DNA of 8,973 nt from assembly GCA_031277045.1 (NCBI GenBank), contig JAISLX010000044.1, positions 1 to 8,973 of the forward strand. The letters are read 5' to 3'. The notes under the pieces were generated by a model. The model made no database searches. It saw nothing but the letters and a program-made list of their open reading frames with translations, and was not told where the DNA came from. Made by a program: the position numbers and the translations under genes. Shown here in pieces: positions 6,415 through 8,973 of the stretch. The DNA comes from Treponema sp. (lineage in GTDB: Bacteria > Spirochaetota > Spirochaetia > Treponematales > Breznakiellaceae). The first letter of the stretch is position 1. Each line of letters begins with the position of its first letter.

Positions 6415-6463
6415 TCCCCGCTTTAAGGCCCTCGTTCAAAATCGTGAGTATCTTGAGCTTCAT
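6302..6463 (-). pseudogene. Fragment of an SPFH-like protein, C-terminal 53 codons
   Basis: The frame (MKLKILTILNEGLK..., 53 aa) duplicates the end of the gene that enters at the right edge: 107 of 113 bases match between 6302-6414 and 8861-8973. Its ATG overlaps the HAD phosphatase stop as ATGA, so it could still be translated by coupling. The differences in the sense codons change four residues (Met to Thr, Leu to Pro, Gly to Arg, Ser to Asn) and none is silent, which fits loss of constraint. The TCA giving its TGA stop lies within the IS605-like end, so the original stop may have been lost. SPFH/band-7 identity rests on the GNSTMLVPNSI segment and is tentative. It is probably a remnant rather than a working small protein. 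Confidence 0.6.
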
Positions 6464-7119
6464 GGCCGGTTCGTTTTTCGGAACCGGAGGATCTCCCAGC
6501 CCCGTTGTTTTGCCGTCCGGGCCAAAAAACGGTCCGGGTTGACCGCCACCGGGTGGCCGCACCATTCCAGCAGGGGCAGGTCCGTGTAGGAATCCGAATA
6601 AAACCGGACTTCTTCCGGGGGGATGTTTTGTTCCGCCAGCCGGGCGGCGACAGCGGCTTTTTTGTTTTTCCCAAAGGCGCTGATTCCCGCCAGCCGGCCG
6701 GTAGTTTTCCCATCGGCGAATTCCAGGGTACTGGCTATTGAATCGCTGACTCCAAAAAAATCTTCCAGGGGGCGCAGGAGGATATGAAACGAAGAGGAAG
6801 CAAAAAGGACGGGTTCCCCCCGGCGCCGGATTTCCCCGATAAGCTGTCTCCCCTCAAGGTAAATATTGGGCTTGAGACGGCGGGTAAAACAGGAAGCCGC
6901 CAAATCTTCCAGCCGTCCCCGGTCGATTCCCGCCAGGCGTTTTACCGCGTCTTCGATAAAATCCTGATTGGGAATCCCCGCCCTGTAGCGGAGCCATTCA
7001 AACGGAAGGCCCGCGAGCTGGGAAAAGCGGATGATCCCTTCTTTCATGGCTTCTTGCAGAAAATACCATGAGGTGGATTTTCGTATCAGGGTGTAGTCAA
7101 CGTCGAATATGTGTAGCAT
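6460..7119 (-). CDS. HAD-IB phosphatase (SerB/CicA/PgpC-like)
   Basis: A 219-aa cytoplasmic phosphomonoesterase of HAD subfamily IB. Motif I is FDVDYT, with nucleophile D6 and acid D8. Motif II is the serine stretch FASSS (107-110). Lysines K151-K154 fit motif III. YSDSYTDLPLL (174-184) is motif IV with D176 and D180, the form typical of the CicA-like group that is often fused to PlsC. The ending GHPVAVNPDRFL...GWEILRF is complete, followed by a short KTNRP tail reaching the fragment behind it. It starts 9 nt after plsC with a poor ribosome site, suggesting coupling. Next to a lipid kinase and an acyltransferase, a phospholipid substrate such as phosphatidylglycerophosphate or lysophosphatidate is likely. 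E. coli PgpC belongs to this subfamily. Phosphoserine is less likely. Confidence 0.85.
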   Translation of the reverse strand: MLHIFDVDYTLIRKSTSWYFLQEAMKEGIIRFSQLAGLPFEWLRYRAGIPNQDFIEDAVKRLAGIDRGRLEDLAASCFTRRLKPNIYLEGRQLIGEIRRRGEPVLFASSSFHILLRPLEDFFGVSDSIASTLEFADGKTTGRLAGISAFGKNKKAAVAARLAEQNIPPEEVRFYSDSYTDLPLLEWCGHPVAVNPDRFLARTAKQRGWEILRFRKTNRP

Positions 7120-7128
7120 AAAAACCGC

Positions 7129-7800
7129 TTAAATAAATTCCAGATATTTGCTTTCCCGCTGGGCCTGGTCCGCATAGATTCCCCGCATATCCTCGGGGAG
7201 GAGCCGGGCGATCTGGCCCATCAGTTCCGCCAGCATCTGTTCCCGGACGGCCTTGTCCGGCCGCCCCTGGTAGTTAAACCGGAAGGGCCGGCCTACCTTG
7301 AAATAGAAGGGGGTTCGTTTGAAGCGGCGGAGGTTATCCCAGATTCGCTGGCCGCCGAAATGAACCACCGGGAGTACCGGAGCGCCGGTGTAGAGGGCCA
7401 GTTGAACGATTCCCCCCCGTCCTTTTCCCAGGACTCCGTTTTTGCTCCGGGTGCCTTCGGGGGCCACACAGACAAAAAAGCCCTGGTCCAGCGCCTCCCG
7501 GGCCTTTCGGAAAGCTTCCCGGTAGGAACCGGTCCGGTCTATGGGAATGGCTTTGTAGGTGTCAAAAAGGAAAGACATGATCGGATTGTTCCAGGTTTCC
7601 GATTTTACCAGTCCCGTGAGGAGCAGGGGGTAGCTGTGGGCCACCAGGATAGGTACTTCCAGAAAGTTGATGTGGTTCACCGCTACAATCACCGGGGGAA
7701 TTCCCGTCAGGGTTTTAACGAATTCCCGGCTGTCGATATTGCAGATAACGTCAAAGACCCCTTTAATGACCCGGTTGACCACCGCCCGCCGCAGTCCCAT
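7129..7800 (-). CDS. plsC: 1-acyl-glycerol-3-phosphate acyltransferase family (PlsC-like)
   Basis: A 223-aa membrane-associated acyltransferase expected to acylate lysophosphatidate to phosphatidate. Motif I is VNHINFLE, with catalytic H43. The usual H-X4-D is H-X4-E here (E48), a conservative but uncommon change confirmed by the GAA codon. Motif II is AIPIDR (84-89), motif III APEGTRS (113-119) and motif IV the APVLPV stretch (140-145). There is no long N-terminal membrane helix; hydrophobic segments lie around 52-64 and 107-113. The ATG follows the kinase stop directly (TGAATG), so translation is probably coupled. The substrate could be another lysophospholipid or glycolipid, because this superfamily is broad. 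Confidence 0.85.
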   Translation of the reverse strand: MGLRRAVVNRVIKGVFDVICNIDSREFVKTLTGIPPVIVAVNHINFLEVPILVAHSYPLLLTGLVKSETWNNPIMSFLFDTYKAIPIDRTGSYREAFRKAREALDQGFFVCVAPEGTRSKNGVLGKGRGGIVQLALYTGAPVLPVVHFGGQRIWDNLRRFKRTPFYFKVGRPFRFNYQGRPDKAVREQMLAELMGQIARLLPEDMRGIYADQAQRESKYLEFI

Positions 7801-8733
7801 TCAGGCCCCCAGCAGCCGCAAAGCGCCGGGCAGGCAGCTTATCTCAAGTTCCGTGCCCTCGACGCATACGGTTTCGCCGTCGCAATGGGCAGCCATGCCC
7901 CCTTCCAGGGCCGTAAGCCGGTAATGGGCAGCCCGGTCCATGAAGGTTTCCTCAGCTTCACCCTGAGCGCCCTTGAGGTATTTGAGGATAAGTTGGATCA
8001 GCCGCCGGCGGGACCGGGGATGCCGGATGGTGCAGATATCCAGGGCGCCGTCATCCAGCAAAGCGTTGGGACCCATAAAAAAAATACCCCCCATCCGCCG
8101 GCCGTTCATGATGGAAACAATGACGGCCGGAAGGGTCATTTCTTTTTCGTTGTACCGGATCCGGAGGACCGGCGAGGGTTCGTATTTGATCATGGTGATG
8201 AGAGCCCCCAGCGCATAGGAGAGGCTGGAGTGGATTTTTTTCATTTTAACCGCCTCAAAACCCACCTTGGTGTCAAAGCCTATGCCCAGGCCATTGACGA
8301 AATACCGGCCTTCGGGGAAAAAGCCCCCTTTGACAAAGCCCGCGTCCAGGGGCCGGGCCTTTTTTTGCAGAATGATGTCCAGAGCCTTTTCCGGTTCCGG
8401 GGAAATCCCGGCAGTAAAGGAAAAGTCGTTCCCCCGGCCTATGGGCAGGATGCCGAAAAGCGGCGGCTCCGGCGGCGGATTCTGCCGGGTTAATAGGCCG
8501 TTGGCCACCTCGTTGCAGGTGCCGTCCCCCCCGGCGGCGATTACCGCGTCCCCCGGCGGACAATTCCGGGCCAGCTCCAGTGCATGCCCCGGACCGGTGG
8601 TGAGGATTATTTCAAAATTTTGCCGGTGTTCTTCCAGGTAATTTTTTATCCCCGGAAGATGGGTAACGGCCTTGCCTTTGCCCGCCACCGGATTCAAAAT
8701 GATCCATGCTTTTTCAAAAGCCGCCGCTTCCAT
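7801..8733 (-). CDS. Diacylglycerol/lipid kinase, DagK-cat (YegS/DgkB) family
   Basis: A 310-aa soluble lipid kinase transferring phosphate from ATP to diacylglycerol or a related lipid alcohol. NPVAGKGK (14-21) and GGDGTCNEVANGL (68-80) are the nucleotide-binding and catalytic hallmarks. PIGRGNDFS (97-105) matches the usual PxGTGND segment with Arg for Thr. NGLGIGFD (147-154), DDGALD (227-232) and HCDGE (283-287) are the conserved C-domain motifs. The ATG at 8733 puts the kinase motif near the N-terminus, as is normal for the family. A TTG at 8781 would add 16 residues upstream of the predicted -10 box and is rejected. There is no Shine-Dalgarno sequence and the -10 box ends 6 nt before the ATG. 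It is the first gene of the lipid cassette and is followed immediately by plsC. Confidence 0.88.
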   Translation of the reverse strand: MEAAAFEKAWIILNPVAGKGKAVTHLPGIKNYLEEHRQNFEIILTTGPGHALELARNCPPGDAVIAAGGDGTCNEVANGLLTRQNPPPEPPLFGILPIGRGNDFSFTAGISPEPEKALDIILQKKARPLDAGFVKGGFFPEGRYFVNGLGIGFDTKVGFEAVKMKKIHSSLSYALGALITMIKYEPSPVLRIRYNEKEMTLPAVIVSIMNGRRMGGIFFMGPNALLDDGALDICTIRHPRSRRRLIQLILKYLKGAQGEAEETFMDRAAHYRLTALEGGMAAHCDGETVCVEGTELEISCLPGALRLLGA

Positions 8734-8739
8734 GTATAA

Positions 8740-8768
8740 ATAATATGCTAAATTCCGAAAAAATACAA
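8740..8768 (-). promoter_or_regulatory. Promoter of the lipid cassette, possibly leaderless
   Basis: TTGTAT (8768..8763), a 17-bp spacer and TATTAT (8745..8740) make a good sigma-70-type promoter. The ATG starts at 8733, only 6 nt beyond the -10 box, which is where transcription itself should begin. Confidence 0.6.
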
Positions 8769-8774
8769 TTGTAT
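8763..8774. promoter_or_regulatory. Perfect 12-bp palindrome over the -35 box
   Basis: ATACAATTGTAT is its own reverse complement and covers the whole -35 hexamer of the kinase promoter. It could be a repressor site. Confidence 0.4.
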
Positions 8775-8796
8775 GACGCAATTCTCATTTTAACTG

Positions 8797-8812
8797 CCGG
8801 GTTTTTGCCCGG
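8797..8812 (-). terminator. Weak stem-loop after the right-edge gene
   Basis: CCGGG and CCCGG pair over a 6-nt loop, about 50 nt past the stop codon of the right-edge gene. No U-tract follows on the minus strand, so termination would be partial or of another type. Confidence 0.35.
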
Positions 8813-8860
8813 TCCCCGCGCTCAGACCTTTCAGATCCGGCGGGAATGCGCCCGAATTCC

Positions 8861-8973
8861 TTATTTCTCCCCGCTTTCTTTCTCCCGCCGCAGTTCGGCC
8901 AGCGCCTCAAGCCCGAAGATGTCGTTGGCTTTGAGTTCTTCGGTGATGGAGTTGGGGACCAGCATCATGGAGT
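8861..8973 (-). CDS. 3' end of an SPFH/band-7-like gene (partial)
   Basis: Only the last 36 complete codons and the TAA stop are inside the window; the gene continues to the right. The tail runs through VPNSITEELKANDIFG and ends in a charged helix, ELRREKESGEK. A C-terminal stretch around MLVPNSI, followed by a charged tail, resembles the end of stomatin/prohibitin-type membrane proteins, but 36 residues cannot settle this. It is presumed intact because its copy at 6302-6463 is the truncated one. It lies upstream of the lipid cassette in the same direction, separated by 127 nt containing a stem-loop and a promoter. Confidence 0.55.
   Translation of the reverse strand, partial: SMMLVPNSITEELKANDIFGLEALAELRREKESGEK
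8861..8973 (-). repeat. Direct repeat copy 2 (right flank of the lipid cassette)
   Basis: This is the partner of 6302-6414: same orientation, 113 bp visible, 107 identical. Divergence is abrupt immediately left of 8861. Confidence 0.9.

Noticed and set aside
6464..6565. Upstream extension of the SPFH-like fragment frame
   Set aside because: This part lies within the HAD coding sequence in another frame. Its Pro/Gly-rich translation shows no SPFH resemblance, so the fragment is taken from the ATG at 6463.
1..8973. tRNA, rRNA and CRISPR arrays
   Set aside because: No cloverleaf-like blocks, rRNA stretches or regularly spaced short repeats were seen on either strand by eye.

Overview
The window reads as chromosome of a diderm bacterium with fairly high GC in its genes and AT-rich promoters. 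All convincing genes lie on the minus strand. The solute-binding protein's signal peptide, with a cleavage site followed by Gly-Gly-Gly-Lys, recalls those of termite-gut treponemes and other Spirochaetaceae. That assignment is from memory and tentative.

Left edge (1-352): the first seven codons of a leftward gene, with a strong sigma-70-type promoter (TTGACA, 17 bp, TATATT). Three copies of TAGTACAA overlie this promoter, two of them forming an inverted repeat over the -10 and start region. The rest, up to the end of the transporter operon, holds no convincing gene, only small inverted repeats and a possible mobile-element scar.

Transporter operon (353-5995, read right to left): binding protein, two permeases and two separate ATPases of the peptide/nickel (Opp/Dpp) ABC class. 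By recalled sequence the binding protein and permeases resemble the E. coli glutathione importer GsiB/GsiC/GsiD more than DppA/B/C. The last four genes are tightly packed (gaps of 13 and 3 nt, then an ATGA overlap). A hairpin sits between the binding-protein gene and the permeases. Two candidate promoters and a palindrome lie upstream of gsiB.

Junction (6245-6463): a GC-rich hairpin followed by GAGATTCAT, resembling the right end of IS200/IS605 (TnpB-type) elements, abuts a 53-codon fragment. That fragment is a diverged copy (107/113 bases identical over the visible part) of the 3' end of a gene entering at the right edge, tentatively an SPFH/band-7 protein.

Lipid cassette (6460-8733): a diacylglycerol/sphingosine-type lipid kinase, a PlsC-type acyltransferase and a HAD-IB phosphatase, closely spaced and probably cotranscribed. 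Together they suggest phosphatidate or lysophosphatidate turnover. The kinase gene has a promoter whose -10 box ends 6 nt before its ATG and no Shine-Dalgarno sequence, so its message may be leaderless. The cassette is flanked by the direct repeat of the SPFH-like 3' end, which is the most unusual feature of the window.
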